From positions 1-64,000 of the forward strand of contig NZ_QNRO01000003.1 of NCBI RefSeq assembly GCF_003315345.1: a stretch of DNA of 64,000 bases. The letters are read 5' to 3'. How positions within the stretch are numbered: position 1 is the stretch's first letter; each line of letters starts with the position of its first letter. The position numbers were made by a program, and so were the translations under genes. The notes under the pieces are model-generated. The model searched no databases. It was not told the DNA's origin and worked only from the letters and a program-made list of their open reading frames with translations. Below are positions 8,621-18,346 of the stretch, one piece after another. This DNA is from Marinobacter pelagius (lineage in GTDB: Bacteria > Pseudomonadota > Gammaproteobacteria > Pseudomonadales > Oleiphilaceae).

Positions 8621-10674
8621 AAGATCAACGGGCCAAAGGCCACCAGCAACAGCGAGATCCCCATGGCAATCAGGGGCAGGATGATCCGCTCGTGGCGCTG
8701 ATAGAAGGTACCGGTTTCCTGTTGCGCTGCCGTGACCTCGGCCTCGCCCACCACCTGCCTTGTGAGCAGATGGTTAAGCGCCACCGGCGGACTCAGATAA
8801 CCCAGCTCGAAGGCCACCAGGGTGACCATCCAGAAGTGGACGGGGTGAATACCGCTGGCGTAGGCAATACTGGCCACGGTGGCGGTTACCAGGATGACCG
8901 CCCCGAACGCATCCATGATCATCCCGAGGATGACCAGAATCACCACCATCAGCAGCATCGCGGACCAGGCACTGTCGAAGGCCTGGGGAAAGCTCTGCAT
9001 GATATGGGAGCGTTCGATCACACCGCCGATGCTGACTGAGAGCCCCAGTAGCAGCAGCAGCGCGCCAATTTCCGCCGTGGTATCGTTGGTCGCGCCCCGG
9101 ACGCTGCGCTCCAGGCCCTGGTGGTTGATCTCCCCGGACGCCCTGCCTCTGCGGTTCTTCAGGCTGATATGCTCATACAGCAGGATGGCCAGCATGATTA
9201 CCGGCAGCAACCGGGGCGCCGAGAACTCATCCATCCCCACATCCAGGGCATAGCGGTAAAACAGGACCACCACCGCAATCACCAGCACATAGGGGATCAG
9301 GGGTTTCAGCGCCTGGAGCATCTCCGGTAACGCCTGTGAGGACGGTGCCAGATCAAACCGGCTCTGGCGGTTTACCGACAGTGCCACCAGGGTAAACATT
9401 GCGGCCGTCAGCATGAAAACCCAGATACCCCAGCCGAACAGTTCATCGGTGGTCACTTCCCGGTTCAGGTAGGCGATCACCACAACCAGGAGGCATGGCC
9501 TCAGCACCACCCCGAGGGACCCGGACATCGCGGTGGCGGCCAGCGCCAGCTGGCGCCGGGCCCCGGCGGCACGAAGCTCACTGTAAATCACCGCCCCGGC
9601 AGCGATGACAAAGATCCCGGAGGCACCGGTGTAGGCGGTGGGCACCGCAGCCACCAGCACGGCCACCACCGCCAGCAGTTCCGGCGGCATGCGCCAGGGC
9701 CGGAACACGTTGAACACCAGGGTCGCCAGACGGGTCTGCTTGAGCATCATACCCACCCAGACATACAGCCCGACATTCAGGAACATGTCCGCCAGCTCCA
9801 TCATCTTGCCCAGGTAGATACCAATGCCCGAGGCGTGGCCAATCAGGGCGAAATAGGTGCCCGAGATCAGGCACATGACGGTATAGAGCGGCACCGCCAG
9901 GAATGCCTTGTTCAGGTTGCCGCCTTCCTGAAGATCCCGGGGCACCCGCAACAACCGATAGAGGCTGGCCAGGGTCAGACAGGCAAAGCCGGCGATCCAG
10001 AGGTTGTGTAGCAGCAATTCCTCACCGGAAACCAGGGTGTCCGACCCCAGGCTGGCCTGGCGGAAGATCACGCTGGATCCCAGCAACATGGCATTGGCAA
10101 TGGTTTGCAGGGCGTGGGAAACCGTGTAATCCAGCCGGGTTTCCATCGCCCGCATGGCAATGTGATGACGGGTCAGGGTAGCGGTCACAGCACACAGCAT
10201 GACCAGAATGACCAGGATGTAGCGCTGCGACTCCAGGCCAAGGGCGATGACGTCCGCGACAAACAGCTCCACCGCCCGGTAGACCTTGACCCCCGGCGTA
10301 AGGTTGTTCTTCAGGTTCTGATAATTCTGGTAAGCCGCCTTGCAGTCCGCGACTGATCGTTCGATCGCCAGGCGTACCTCGTCCGGATCCTTTTCCTCGG
10401 CGCCGAGCAACGCAGCCATCGGGTCGTCGCTCTCCGGCTCCTGCGCCATCTCGGCGGCAACGGCGGCTTCGATATCCCGGTTCGGATCGCACTCCGGTGC
10501 CACCGGATCCATCCGGAGTTTGTAATAACCACTCCACAGCTGCTCACCGGTCTGCAGCATCCGGTTGTGGATATCACTGCTGGTGGAGAACAACACCACC
10601 GCCAACAGCAGCAAGCAGGCCGGCAGCGACGAAAACCACTCCAGTCCGGTACGACGAAAACCAGCCTTGGTCAT
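8611..10674 (-). CDS. TRAP transporter permease, fused small (Q) and large (M) subunits
   Basis: 687 residues with many hydrophobic helices. The N-terminal part (residues about 1-230) has a membrane anchor, a long acidic soluble stretch (residues 45-130, with many D and E) and helices consistent with a DctQ-like unit. From about residue 250 on the pattern matches DctM: PTAYTGASGIFVIAAG, then GMIMDAFGAVILVT and ELGYLSPPVALNHLL near the end. With the lipoprotein and binding-protein genes just upstream it should form a periplasmic-binding-protein-dependent secondary transporter. The substrate is unknown. Confidence 0.82.
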   Translation of the reverse strand: MTKAGFRRTGLEWFSSLPACLLLLAVVLFSTSSDIHNRMLQTGEQLWSGYYKLRMDPVAPECDPNRDIEAAVAAEMAQEPESDDPMAALLGAEEKDPDEVRLAIERSVADCKAAYQNYQNLKNNLTPGVKVYRAVELFVADVIALGLESQRYILVILVMLCAVTATLTRHHIAMRAMETRLDYTVSHALQTIANAMLLGSSVIFRQASLGSDTLVSGEELLLHNLWIAGFACLTLASLYRLLRVPRDLQEGGNLNKAFLAVPLYTVMCLISGTYFALIGHASGIGIYLGKMMELADMFLNVGLYVWVGMMLKQTRLATLVFNVFRPWRMPPELLAVVAVLVAAVPTAYTGASGIFVIAAGAVIYSELRAAGARRQLALAATAMSGSLGVVLRPCLLVVVIAYLNREVTTDELFGWGIWVFMLTAAMFTLVALSVNRQSRFDLAPSSQALPEMLQALKPLIPYVLVIAVVVLFYRYALDVGMDEFSAPRLLPVIMLAILLYEHISLKNRRGRASGEINHQGLERSVRGATNDTTAEIGALLLLLGLSVSIGGVIERSHIMQSFPQAFDSAWSAMLLMVVILVILGMIMDAFGAVILVTATVASIAYASGIHPVHFWMVTLVAFELGYLSPPVALNHLLTRQVVGEAEVTAAQQETGTFYQRHERIILPLIAMGISLLLVAFGPLIFYA

Positions 10675-10701
10675 AACTAACTATCCCCGGCAACCGTTTT
10701 T

Positions 10702-11766
10702 TTACAGCAGATCATCCAGATCCATGGTTTCGACCGACTCTTTCCGGTCGTCCCAGAAGGTGCCGAGCTGGCCAAGTGGCGTACGGTGACCGGTATTCTC
10801 CACCCACATCCGGTCGGAAATGGCCACGATCATGTTGGTGGCCATGGCGTCGACGAAGCGCCAGTCCTCGTTCGCCGGATCCTGCTCAAGGGATTCGGCA
10901 TGCTCTCGAATAACTTCCCGAAGCAGTGGCTCATCACCCTTGTTCAGGGCGGCGATGGCATGGAACACATGCGGCAGGCGGACGCCTGCGGCCTCACCCT
11001 GATCGTCGGCGATCTCCAGCCGCTCAAAGGCATCCTCACCCTCGGGCTGGGCTCCGGGAATCATCGCCCAGACAGTAGCGCGCAAAGCCATGGGTGCTCC
11101 CCACCACTTGTCGTTAGCCAGACAACTGGTGCCCCGTGCCACGACAGAACCGATATTGGCCGGCACACCGATCGACGAGGTGGACTGGATCTGGGCATTC
11201 AGTGCCTGCAGGCCCGACAGCAGGCCGGCGAAGTACATGAACTCGTCCATGTCATCCTCGAATTCCGGGCACTCACCGGTCCCGACTTCGCCGTAATGGG
11301 TTTCATGGTGCTGCCAGGCCCGGAAGTAGCGACGGGAGGCGAGAGCATAGGCCCGTTTCTGGCGAATCATGGCATCTTCCGCTTCCTCCGCCTCCATTCC
11401 GTGCAGGGCCGCCAGGGCATCCAGCTCGTACTCCCTGGCCTGCTCCTCGGCACAACCACCCGAGGAAAGGTACAGCATGACCGCCAGCTGGTCCGGTTCA
11501 TCCGTGACCCGGCCGAAGGACATCAGCAGCGGTGCCGTTGCCTCGCTCATGGCACATCCCATGGCCAGATCCTGTGACTTCATCAGGTACGGAACCGTGT
11601 GATTGCGGGAGAATCCCTGCATGACGTCACCGGTGGTCTTGTACATCATGTGGTCAATCGCACCGCAGCCAGTGACCAGGGTCGTGACGGCAAGCGCAGA
11701 GAGCAGGCCACGGAAGCGGACCCGCAGGGTGCTCGGAGATCGGGGGGATTTGCGGAGGTCGGTCAT
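10702..11766 (-). CDS. TRAP-associated lipoprotein, TatT-like
   Basis: 354 residues with a lipobox LVTGC whose Cys is residue 34, so an outer-membrane or periplasmic lipoprotein. The body is all-helical and TPR-like, opening GAIDHMMYKTTGDVMQGFSR, and rich in E and D. Its position directly before the QM permease (27-base gap) fits the TatT component described for TRAP systems such as that of Treponema, where it forms a trimer that may collect hydrophobic ligand. Assignment is from context and helical composition rather than a firm motif. Confidence 0.7.
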   Translation of the reverse strand: MTDLRKSPRSPSTLRVRFRGLLSALAVTTLVTGCGAIDHMMYKTTGDVMQGFSRNHTVPYLMKSQDLAMGCAMSEATAPLLMSFGRVTDEPDQLAVMLYLSSGGCAEEQAREYELDALAALHGMEAEEAEDAMIRQKRAYALASRRYFRAWQHHETHYGEVGTGECPEFEDDMDEFMYFAGLLSGLQALNAQIQSTSSIGVPANIGSVVARGTSCLANDKWWGAPMALRATVWAMIPGAQPEGEDAFERLEIADDQGEAAGVRLPHVFHAIAALNKGDEPLLREVIREHAESLEQDPANEDWRFVDAMATNMIVAISDRMWVENTGHRTPLGQLGTFWDDRKESVETMDLDDLL

Positions 11767-11937
11767 GACTTCTGTACCTTTTTTACATTCTTGTTCTGAT
11801 CGCGCGGACTCGACACCGGCAGCCGGCCCAAATGTTACGAACTGTAACCGGCGGGCATTATGGCTTGTCAGGGTCGGTTTTTATGAGACGGAGGCCGCAA
11901 ATGACGCCTTCAGCCGATGCTTTGGTAACAGCCCGGT

Positions 11938-11966
11938 TTGCACAATCTGCGCCGAGCCACTATAGA
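11938..11966 (+). promoter_or_regulatory. Sigma-70 promoter for the HU gene
   Basis: TTGCAC at 11938-11943, a 17-base spacer and TATAGA at 11961-11966, placed 34 bases before the ATG. Strong match. A GTTAC-N5-GTAAC dyad lies further upstream at 11834-11848 and may belong to the divergent lipoprotein gene. Confidence 0.65.
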
Positions 11967-12000
11967 TTTCTGTCGACAACGACAATAAGAGGACTCTCCC

Positions 12001-12273
12001 ATGCGTAAACCTGAACTCGCTGCCGCCATTGCGGACCGCACCGGTATGACCCGGGAAAAAGCCGGCGAAGTCATTGCCGCTTTCACCGACCAGGTATCCG
12101 CCGCTGCCGCCCGTGGCGAGGATGTCAGCCTGATCGGCTTCGGAACCTTCAATATCCGCAGCCGTGAGGCCCGCAGTGGCCGCAACCCCCAGACCGGGGC
12201 GTCCATCCGGATTCCGGCCAGCAAGACGGTCGGGTTCAAGGCGGGTAAAGCCCTGAAGGATGCGGTTCAGTAA
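12001..12273 (+). CDS. HU-family nucleoid DNA-binding protein
   Basis: 90 residues of full family length. MRKPELAAAIADRTGMTREK is the N-terminal helix pair, and FGTFNIRSREARSGRNPQTG is the beta-arm with the diagnostic RNPQTG, followed by IRIPASKTVGFKAGKALKDA. It bends DNA non-specifically. AGAGGAC precedes the ATG and a strong terminator follows. The gene lies on the opposite strand inside a TRAP gene cluster, an unusual location for an architectural protein. It could be a secondary HU rather than the housekeeping hupA or hupB. Confidence 0.93.
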   Translation: MRKPELAAAIADRTGMTREKAGEVIAAFTDQVSAAAARGEDVSLIGFGTFNIRSREARSGRNPQTGASIRIPASKTVGFKAGKALKDAVQ

Positions 12274-12281
12274 GGAGCATC

Positions 12282-12303
12282 GGGCCCGCGCCGCGGGCCC
12301 TTG
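12282..12303 (+). terminator. Terminator after the HU gene
   Basis: GGGCCCGCG at 12282-12290 pairs with CGCGGGCCC at 12292-12300, then TTGCTCT. The stem is very stable and the U-tract poor. It lies between convergent genes and may act in both directions. Confidence 0.65.
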
Positions 12304-12306
12304 CTC

Positions 12307-13338
12307 TCAGGAGGCGCACTCCGCACGGGCACCATCCACCCGGCACCGAATCGCCTTCATCAGCTTGATGGCACGCTTGTCGTAAACACCATCCTCCAGC
12401 AGAGACAGACGTACCTTTCTCAGCATCTTGTCGTACTCGGCAGTATCTTCCTGCGGCAGGCTCATCCAGACATCTTCGGGAATGCCGGCTTCAGCCTCTG
12501 CAATGATCCCGTAGGCTTCGTCCAGCCGCTGGATAGCCTGGTCTCGGACCATCTGCCCGGCGTCATCCGGGAAGCGATCCCGGTGAATGATCACCTGGAA
12601 GTTCATGTAGGCGAGCGCATAGCGGACCACAGCACCGTCCGGATTCACGCCCTTGTACAGCTCCAGGGGCTGGTAGGCCACCGCCGGAGCATAGGCGAGA
12701 TCGACGCTGCCGTTGTTGAACTTGCCGGCGAAATTAGCGGAGTTGGAACCCACCACCGAGGCGCCGACGTGGCGCACCATACGCACCGATGCCTCGTCAT
12801 AATCCAGGGTCGCGATGCGCTTGCCCTGCAGCTTCTCCACCGAGTCGATATTGCGATCCCGCGTATGCAGGTAGATCGCGCCGGCCGGGAACACGCCAGC
12901 GACCTCGTAGGGTCCGTTCACCAGTAACGGCCGGGCCTTGGGTTGGCTCAGGGTGTTGTACAGCAGGCGCATCTCCTCTTCGCCCGGTACCGCGCCCATG
13001 GCCTCGAGGCTGCCGGTAAACTTGTTGAACTCGCGGGCTCGGGTGCCGGTCAGCAGAACGGCATCACACTGGCCGGCCTTGAAGTCCTCGGCCGCCACCT
13101 TTTCATCGGTATAGGCCCGCAGGTCGAGCTTGATACCCCGCTTCAGGGCCACCGGCTGGAAGGTCTTGGTGATGGCGAACAGCGGGCCATTGGCCCCCAC
13201 CGGATCAAAGACACAGAAGCTGCGTTCGAGGATCTCCTTGGGTGCCTGTTCCTGGGCCTGCCCAAGAGAGGGGAACAACAGGGATGCGCACAGGGTGGCG
13301 GCCACCGCCACCCGATGCGGGAAGTGTGCTGATTTCAC
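12307..13338 (-). CDS. Periplasmic solute-binding protein of the TRAP cluster
   Basis: 343 residues with a signal peptide (VAVAATLCASLLFPSLGQAQ). CVFDPVGANGPLFAITKTF starts the mature fold, and GQCDAVLLTGTRAREFNKFTG and KLQGKRIATLDYDEASVRMV read like the two lobes of a TRAP-type binding protein, with a conserved Arg in TRAREF. It lacks the classic DctP signature and resembles the group annotated as putative solute-binding proteins next to TatT genes. A CRVDGARAEC tail could form a disulphide. The HU gene intervenes on the other strand before the lipoprotein and permease genes. Confidence 0.72.
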   Translation of the reverse strand: MKSAHFPHRVAVAATLCASLLFPSLGQAQEQAPKEILERSFCVFDPVGANGPLFAITKTFQPVALKRGIKLDLRAYTDEKVAAEDFKAGQCDAVLLTGTRAREFNKFTGSLEAMGAVPGEEEMRLLYNTLSQPKARPLLVNGPYEVAGVFPAGAIYLHTRDRNIDSVEKLQGKRIATLDYDEASVRMVRHVGASVVGSNSANFAGKFNNGSVDLAYAPAVAYQPLELYKGVNPDGAVVRYALAYMNFQVIIHRDRFPDDAGQMVRDQAIQRLDEAYGIIAEAEAGIPEDVWMSLPQEDTAEYDKMLRKVRLSLLEDGVYDKRAIKLMKAIRCRVDGARAECAS

Positions 13339-13504
13339 GGGATGACTCCTGATTTATTATTGTCGGGCGCCGGAACGTCCGGGTGCCGGCGTTGCCACGT
13401 AGTCCTTGAGCGACCTTAGGTCGACCGCTACAAGAATACGTTGGCACAGGTGCCTGCCATCAAGGTCTTTTCAGCAAGAGGGGGAGATTCTGTGATGGTA
13501 TCGA

Positions 13505-13524
13505 CAGAGGTCACCGGACCTCTG
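13505..13524 (-). terminator. Stem-loop after the pyr operon
   Basis: CAGAGGTC/GACCTCTG with a 4-base loop, 14 bases beyond the pyrC' stop codon on the minus strand. No U-tract follows, so it may be a processing end rather than an intrinsic terminator. Confidence 0.35.
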
Positions 13525-13538
13525 CCGCATTTCCGGGC

Positions 13539-14846
13539 TCAGACCTGGAGCGCGTCCCAGGCCTTCTGACCCTCGACCAGGGTCAGCCGGACCACGCCCG
13601 GCAGCTCTCGGCCGATGACCGGTGCATGGCGTCCGGCTGAAACCAGGGTGCTGTCGTCGGCGGTCCAGGTCGCAGTGGGGTCAAACAGGCAAAGATCGGC
13701 CATATCTCCCTCGCCGAGCCCCGCGGTCCGACCGATGACGGATGCCGGCCCGGTAGTCAGAGCCCGCACCAGGTCGGTCAACGCCAGCTCATCCCGTTCA
13801 ACCAGCTCCAGTCCGAGCGAAAGCACGCTTTCGATGGTGGACAGACCCGGCTCGGTGGCGGCGAGCGGAGCCTGTTTGGCCGCCGTATCATGGGGCTGGT
13901 GCTGGCTGACAATCGCAGCAATGACGCCGTCCCTGACACCGGCAACCAGCGCTCTCCGGTCACTTTCGGAGCGCAGCGGCGGGCGCACATGGAAGCGGCT
14001 GTCAAAGCCGGCCAGGGCATCCTCGGTAAACACCAGCTGGTGCATGGCGACGTCGGCCGTGACCTTGATTCCCCGCTGCTGCGCTTCCGCCAGCATTTCG
14101 ACACTGCGGGCACAGGAGAGCTGGCTCAAATGCAGCCGTACACCCGTCTCCTCCGCCAGTAGCAGCATTTCCATGACCGCGGCCGTCTCCGCCACTTCGG
14201 GAATCCCCAGCAACCCCAGGCGGGAGGTCACCAGACCGTCATGGGCATAGCCGTCTGCCGCCAGGGCCTGGTTTTCCGGGCTGAACATCACCGTCAGGCC
14301 GAAGGTCTGGGCATAGGCCATACAGCGGCGCAGGATGCGGGCGTTCCGCACCCCGCGGGAACCATTACCCACCGCGACACAGCCGGCGTTCCTGAGACCC
14401 GCCATGTCGCTGAGCAGGTCGCCTTCCAGCCCGCGGGTGATGGCGCCGATGGGCAATACCCGGATCGGGGAGCGACTGGCGGCCACATCCCGGATCAGGT
14501 GCGTCACCGCCCCGGAATCATTGACCGGCGAGGTTTCCGGCGAGGCGCAAACCGTGGTGAACCCGCCATGGGCTGCCGCCCGCGTTTCCGAGGCAATGTT
14601 GCCCTTCTGGCCATTGCCCGGTTCACGAAGGTTGCAGCAAAGATCGACAAAACCCGGGGCGATCACCCAGCCCTCCGCGTTGATAGTGTCATCCACATCG
14701 GTACTGCGGGCCTGGCTGCCGGTGGCGGCAATCCGGCCATCCCGGATCAGCAGGGCATCGTTCTCGACCTCCCGGCCCTCGCCATCAATCAGTCGGCCTC
14801 CGGTAATCAGCAGCTGCGGCGAGGATTGGTTGCTGGTTTGACTCAT
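13539..14846 (-). CDS. pyrC': Inactive dihydroorotase homologue PyrC' (ATCase partner)
   Basis: 435 residues from the ATG at 14846, which overlaps the pyrB stop as ATGA. The fold is type I dihydroorotase ([17 protein letters not shown] start, [25 protein letters not shown]), but the metal-binding His-x-His after GFVDL reads CCN, so zinc cannot bind there. In Pseudomonas the equivalent PyrC' is catalytically dead and needed for assembly of the dodecameric aspartate transcarbamoylase with PyrB; the same role is inferred here. An active PyrC should be encoded elsewhere. The frame extends far upstream into pyrB, which is a reading-frame artefact. Confidence 0.9.
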   Translation of the reverse strand: MSQTSNQSSPQLLITGGRLIDGEGREVENDALLIRDGRIAATGSQARSTDVDDTINAEGWVIAPGFVDLCCNLREPGNGQKGNIASETRAAAHGGFTTVCASPETSPVNDSGAVTHLIRDVAASRSPIRVLPIGAITRGLEGDLLSDMAGLRNAGCVAVGNGSRGVRNARILRRCMAYAQTFGLTVMFSPENQALAADGYAHDGLVTSRLGLLGIPEVAETAAVMEMLLLAEETGVRLHLSQLSCARSVEMLAEAQQRGIKVTADVAMHQLVFTEDALAGFDSRFHVRPPLRSESDRRALVAGVRDGVIAAIVSQHQPHDTAAKQAPLAATEPGLSTIESVLSLGLELVERDELALTDLVRALTTGPASVIGRTAGLGEGDMADLCLFDPTATWTADDSTLVSAGRHAPVIGRELPGVVRLTLVEGQKAWDALQV

Positions 14847-15853
14847 GCCTTTGCCCTCTCTGCCTTCTGCTGTCGTTCTGCCACCTGCCCCCCCATGGCC
14901 ATGGACATCACCGCCATCCGGATGGCGATGCCGTTGGTGACCTGGTTGAGAATCACCGACTGGGGACCATCGGCAACCGCCGATTCGATTTCCACGCCCC
15001 GGTTGATCGGCCCGGGGTGCATCACGATGCACTCCGGATGAGCCAGCGCCAGCTTCTCGCGATTCAGGCCGTACAACCGGTAGAACTCCCGCTCACTGGG
15101 CAGCAGAGCCCCTTCCATACGTTCCTTCTGGAGGCGCAGCATGATGACCACATCCAGGTCCTTCATGCCTTTCTCCATATCGTATTCCACTGTACAGCCC
15201 AAACTCTCCACATCTTTGGGCAACAAGGTTCCCGGGGCGATCACCCGAACCTCTTCCGCTCCGAGCACATTCAGTGCCCGGATCTGGGAGCGGGCAACAC
15301 GGGAATGCAGGACATCGCCGACAATGGCGACCTTCAGGCCGTCAAACCGCTGCTTGTGCTGGCGAATGGTGAGCATGTCCAGCATCGCCTGGGTCGGGTG
15401 GGCATGGCGGCCGTCGCCGGCATTGATGATGGCAACCCCGGGGGTCACACTCTCGGCAATGAAATGCGGTGCCCCGCTCTGGGAGTGGCGCACCACAAAC
15501 ATGTCGCTGGCCATGGCCTCGAGGTTGAGCAGGGTGTCGGACAGGGATTCGCCCTTGGAGGTGGCCGAAGTGCTGATATCCAGGTTCAGCACGTCCGCCG
15601 ACAGGCGCTTGGCGGCAAGCTCGAAGGTGCTTCGGGTACGGGTACTGGACTCGAAGAACAGGTTGACCACCGTTCGCCCCCGCAACAGCGGCACTTTCTT
15701 GATGGTCCGCTCCCCCACCTCGATGAACGAGTCGGCGGTATCCAGGATGTCGGTGAGCAAATCACGGTCCAGGCCGTCGAGGGTGAGGAAATGCCGCAAC
15801 TGACCATCCCGGGTCAGCTGCAAGTGGTGCGGGGAAGGGTCGTGTGCGGTCAT
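14843..15853 (-). CDS. pyrB: Aspartate carbamoyltransferase catalytic subunit
   Basis: 336 residues. Condenses carbamoyl phosphate with aspartate in pyrimidine synthesis. [19 protein letters not shown] is the carbamoyl-phosphate-binding motif, HPTQAMLDM and [11 protein letters not shown] are the other substrate loops. The N-terminus is extended compared with the E. coli enzyme, as in the Pseudomonas ATCase class that pairs with PyrC' instead of PyrI. Lies 39 bases after pyrR. Confidence 0.95.
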   Translation of the reverse strand: MTAHDPSPHHLQLTRDGQLRHFLTLDGLDRDLLTDILDTADSFIEVGERTIKKVPLLRGRTVVNLFFESSTRTRSTFELAAKRLSADVLNLDISTSATSKGESLSDTLLNLEAMASDMFVVRHSQSGAPHFIAESVTPGVAIINAGDGRHAHPTQAMLDMLTIRQHKQRFDGLKVAIVGDVLHSRVARSQIRALNVLGAEEVRVIAPGTLLPKDVESLGCTVEYDMEKGMKDLDVVIMLRLQKERMEGALLPSEREFYRLYGLNREKLALAHPECIVMHPGPINRGVEIESAVADGPQSVILNQVTNGIAIRMAVMSMAMGGQVAERQQKAERAKA

Positions 15854-15892
15854 GGGTCGCCTGTTTGCTGTGTTGCCGTATGGAATCGCTGG

Positions 15893-16402
15893 TTACTGCC
15901 CGGTTTCCTGTAGTTCGATGCGCAGGGGATCGGGGCCCCGGAGCTTGACCCGCTGATGGGCATTCAGGGACAGCACCCGGCCGGCCACATCCGGCTGGAT
16001 CGGCAGTTCCCGGGCGCCGAGATCAATCAGGGTGGCCAGTATGATACTGGCTGGACGACCGTAGTCGAAAATTTCGTTCATGGCGGCACGGATGGTCCGG
16101 CCACTCATGATGACGTCATCAATGAGGATGATGTCCCGGCCCTCGGTATCGAACGGCAGACTGGAGGGCTTCACCCTCGGATTCAGGCCGATGCGGCTGA
16201 AGTCGTCCCGGTAAAACGAGATATCGAGCTCCCCGAAAGCCTGATCGATGCCCAGGCGCTTGCTGAGCACATCCGCCAGCCAGACGCCGCCGGTACGGAT
16301 ACCGATCACCGCCGGCTCGGTCACATTGCGCTCCTCCAGGATCCGGCGCAATCCCGTTTCCAGCTCATCCAGCAGCTGGTTGATATCAAGCTGTGCGGTC
16401 AT
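15893..16402 (-). CDS. pyrR: PyrR bifunctional regulator/uracil phosphoribosyltransferase
   Basis: 169 residues. The PRPP-binding signature DIILIDDVIMSGRTIRAAMN is complete, and IGIRTGGVWLADVLSKRL precedes it. PyrR proteins bind PRPP and UMP. In Gram-positives they drive attenuation, whereas in Pseudomonas-type operons the regulatory mode is less clear and no classic attenuator is evident here. Sits between ruvX and pyrB in the same operon. Confidence 0.92.
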   Translation of the reverse strand: MTAQLDINQLLDELETGLRRILEERNVTEPAVIGIRTGGVWLADVLSKRLGIDQAFGELDISFYRDDFSRIGLNPRVKPSSLPFDTEGRDIILIDDVIMSGRTIRAAMNEIFDYGRPASIILATLIDLGARELPIQPDVAGRVLSLNAHQRVKLRGPDPLRIELQETGQ

Positions 16403-16437
16403 CAGGTCCTCACTGTATTTCAGGTCAGCCGGAAATG

Positions 16438-16878
16438 TCAGCCGGCGCTATTATCCTGTTCCCGGAACCAGGTTTCCAGAATCAGTACCGCGGCGCGGTC
16501 ATCGACACCATGGCGGCCGAAATCCCGGCTGCCACCGCGGGCCATGACGTCACCCTTGGCCTCGAAACTGGTGAGCCGTTCGTCCACCATCTCCACCGGG
16601 TAATGGAATCGGCCATGGATACGGTTGCCGAACTTGCGGGCCCGGGCGCACATCTCGTTCTCGGTGTCGTCCATGTTCAGGGGCAGGCCCACCAGCACCA
16701 GGTCCGGCCGCCACTCCTCCAGCAGTTTTTCCACCACCGACCAGTCCGGGATGCCGTCCCGGGCAGGAATCATCGCCAGCGGCTCACCGGTACCCAGCAA
16801 CTCCTGCCCGGTGGCCACGCCGATCCGGCGGGTGCCAAAATCGAACGCCATCACCCGGCGATTGCCCGCCTCAGGCAT
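16438..16878 (-). CDS. ruvX: Holliday junction resolvase-like / pre-16S rRNA nuclease YqgF
   Basis: 146 residues from the ATG at 16878, which overlaps the algH stop by 8 bases. RVMAFDFGTRRIGVATG carries the first Asp of the RNase H-like fold, LVGLPLNMDDTENE the Glu-region motif and VDERLTSFEA the conserved DERLT. Likely nuclease finishing 16S rRNA 5' ends. Translational coupling with algH is expected. Confidence 0.92.
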   Translation of the reverse strand: MPEAGNRRVMAFDFGTRRIGVATGQELLGTGEPLAMIPARDGIPDWSVVEKLLEEWRPDLVLVGLPLNMDDTENEMCARARKFGNRIHGRFHYPVEMVDERLTSFEAKGDVMARGGSRDFGRHGVDDRAAVLILETWFREQDNSAG

Positions 16879-17437
16879 GGCCGCCAAACTCGGTCAGCTG
16901 GTTCAGGTCGATACCGATCAGCTTGAGTACCGCCTGGTAGCGGTCCTGGGCCGGAGTCCGAAACAGGATATCGGTACTGGCCGGACAGGTCAGCCAGGAG
17001 TTACTGCCCAGCTCTTCCTCCAGCTGACCGTCGCCCCAGCCGGAGTAACCCAGCGCTACCAGGAACTCTTCCGGACCATCGCCACGGCCGATGCCGGCCA
17101 GGATGTCCCGGGAGGTGGTCAGCAGAACGTCTTCGGCCACCTGGACGGTGTTCTGCCAGGTGGTAGCGGGGCTGTGGAGCACGAAGCCACGCTCGGGCTG
17201 AACCGGTCCACCACTGTACACCGGGAGGTCCAGCTCGGAGCCATGCATGTCCAGCTGTTCCAGAATCTCACCAAGGTGGATATCCAGCGGCTGGTTGATC
17301 ATCAGTCCGAGCGCCCCTTCGTCGGAATGTTCACAGATGTAGATCACACCACCGTGGAAACGGGGATCGGCCAGCCAGGGCGAAGCCACCAGAAAGTGGT
17401 GCTGCAGACTGTTGGGAGATTTCCTGGTTGCGGTCAT
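16871..17437 (-). CDS. algH: UPF0301 protein AlgH/YqgE
   Basis: 188 residues. NSLQHHFLVASPWLADPRFH is the family opening, followed by GGVIYICEHSDEGALGLMIN, VYSGGPVQPERGFVLH and ALGYSGWGDGQLEEEL, all family hallmarks. AlgH was named for an effect on alginate genes, but its biochemical role is unknown. It overlaps the tonB stop by 4 bases (ATGA) and ruvX downstream, forming a tight coupled set. Confidence 0.92.
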   Translation of the reverse strand: MTATRKSPNSLQHHFLVASPWLADPRFHGGVIYICEHSDEGALGLMINQPLDIHLGEILEQLDMHGSELDLPVYSGGPVQPERGFVLHSPATTWQNTVQVAEDVLLTTSRDILAGIGRGDGPEEFLVALGYSGWGDGQLEEELGSNSWLTCPASTDILFRTPAQDRYQAVLKLIGIDLNQLTEFGGHA

Positions 17438-18294
17438 CCGGATGTCAGCCCCCGCCGTTGGAAAGACCAGGTTCGTATGATTTCGAGCTCATCCACTTCG
17501 TCGCGCATATCTTCCGGGAACGGGGCGAACGGGGATGCCATGCGCACGATGCGGATGGCGGCGTCGTCCAGCACCCGGCTGCCCGAGGACTGCAGGATAG
17601 CCACTTCCTTGATTGTGCCATCTTTCTTGAGCGATACCAGCATCCGGAGCGTGCCGTAGATACCCGCTCTGCGGGCCTCGGTCGGGTAATTGATGTTCCC
17701 GACTCGGGTAACCTTGCTGATCCAGTTCTGGACGTACCAGGCGTTGGTGGACTGCAGGGTCGAGGCAGACGTGACCCGCATCACCCGGGGCTTGCGGGCA
17801 TAGGCCTGTTGCTGGGCATCAAACCGCGCTTCCAGGCTGGCGATTTCCAGGCTGCGCTCCATCAGGCTTTTCTTTTTCTCCACCGGTTGCGGTTCCGGCT
17901 CGGCTTTCTCTTCCGGCTCGGCCACCTTGCGACTGGAGGGCGCTGTGGTCTGCACCACCGTTTGTTCCTGCTGCTTCACCGGTTCCGGCCGGGAGGGCGG
18001 CTCGGGCTGTACCTGTGCCGGTTCCGGCTGGCTGACCTCCGCCGGCTGGGGCGTGGTCATTTCCCGGGGTTCGTCTTCGGTGCCACTGCCCTGCTGATTG
18101 GTCTGGGCCAGAAAATCGGCCTTCTCCGGGGCCTTCTCGTCGTCAAACTGGGACAGGGTGATTTCCATGGTCTGGGCCGACGAGCGCGGAGGCTCCGGCG
18201 CGAAGGTGATGCCCAGCACGATAATCGCGTGCACGGCCAACGCCATGAACAGGGTGAAGGAAAACCGGTCAAAATCGCTTACCTGAACTGCCAT
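17434..18294 (-). CDS. TonB-family energy transducer (TonB3-like)
   Basis: 286 residues. One N-terminal membrane helix (FTLFMALAVHAIIVLGITF, residues 13-31), a long Pro/Glu-rich periplasmic linker (residues about 70-145), then a C-terminal TonB domain with NINYPTEARRAGIYGTLRML. In Pseudomonas the gene between gshB and algH encodes TonB3, which is needed for twitching motility and pilus assembly. The location next to the pil-chp operon here supports the same role. No exbBD nearby. Confidence 0.88.
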   Translation of the reverse strand: MAVQVSDFDRFSFTLFMALAVHAIIVLGITFAPEPPRSSAQTMEITLSQFDDEKAPEKADFLAQTNQQGSGTEDEPREMTTPQPAEVSQPEPAQVQPEPPSRPEPVKQQEQTVVQTTAPSSRKVAEPEEKAEPEPQPVEKKKSLMERSLEIASLEARFDAQQQAYARKPRVMRVTSASTLQSTNAWYVQNWISKVTRVGNINYPTEARRAGIYGTLRMLVSLKKDGTIKEVAILQSSGSRVLDDAAIRIVRMASPFAPFPEDMRDEVDELEIIRTWSFQRRGLTSG

Positions 18295-18346
18295 TCCTGT
18301 TCCTGATCCTGTCGTTGGTCCTGCACTGCTCGCCCCATTCTGTCGG

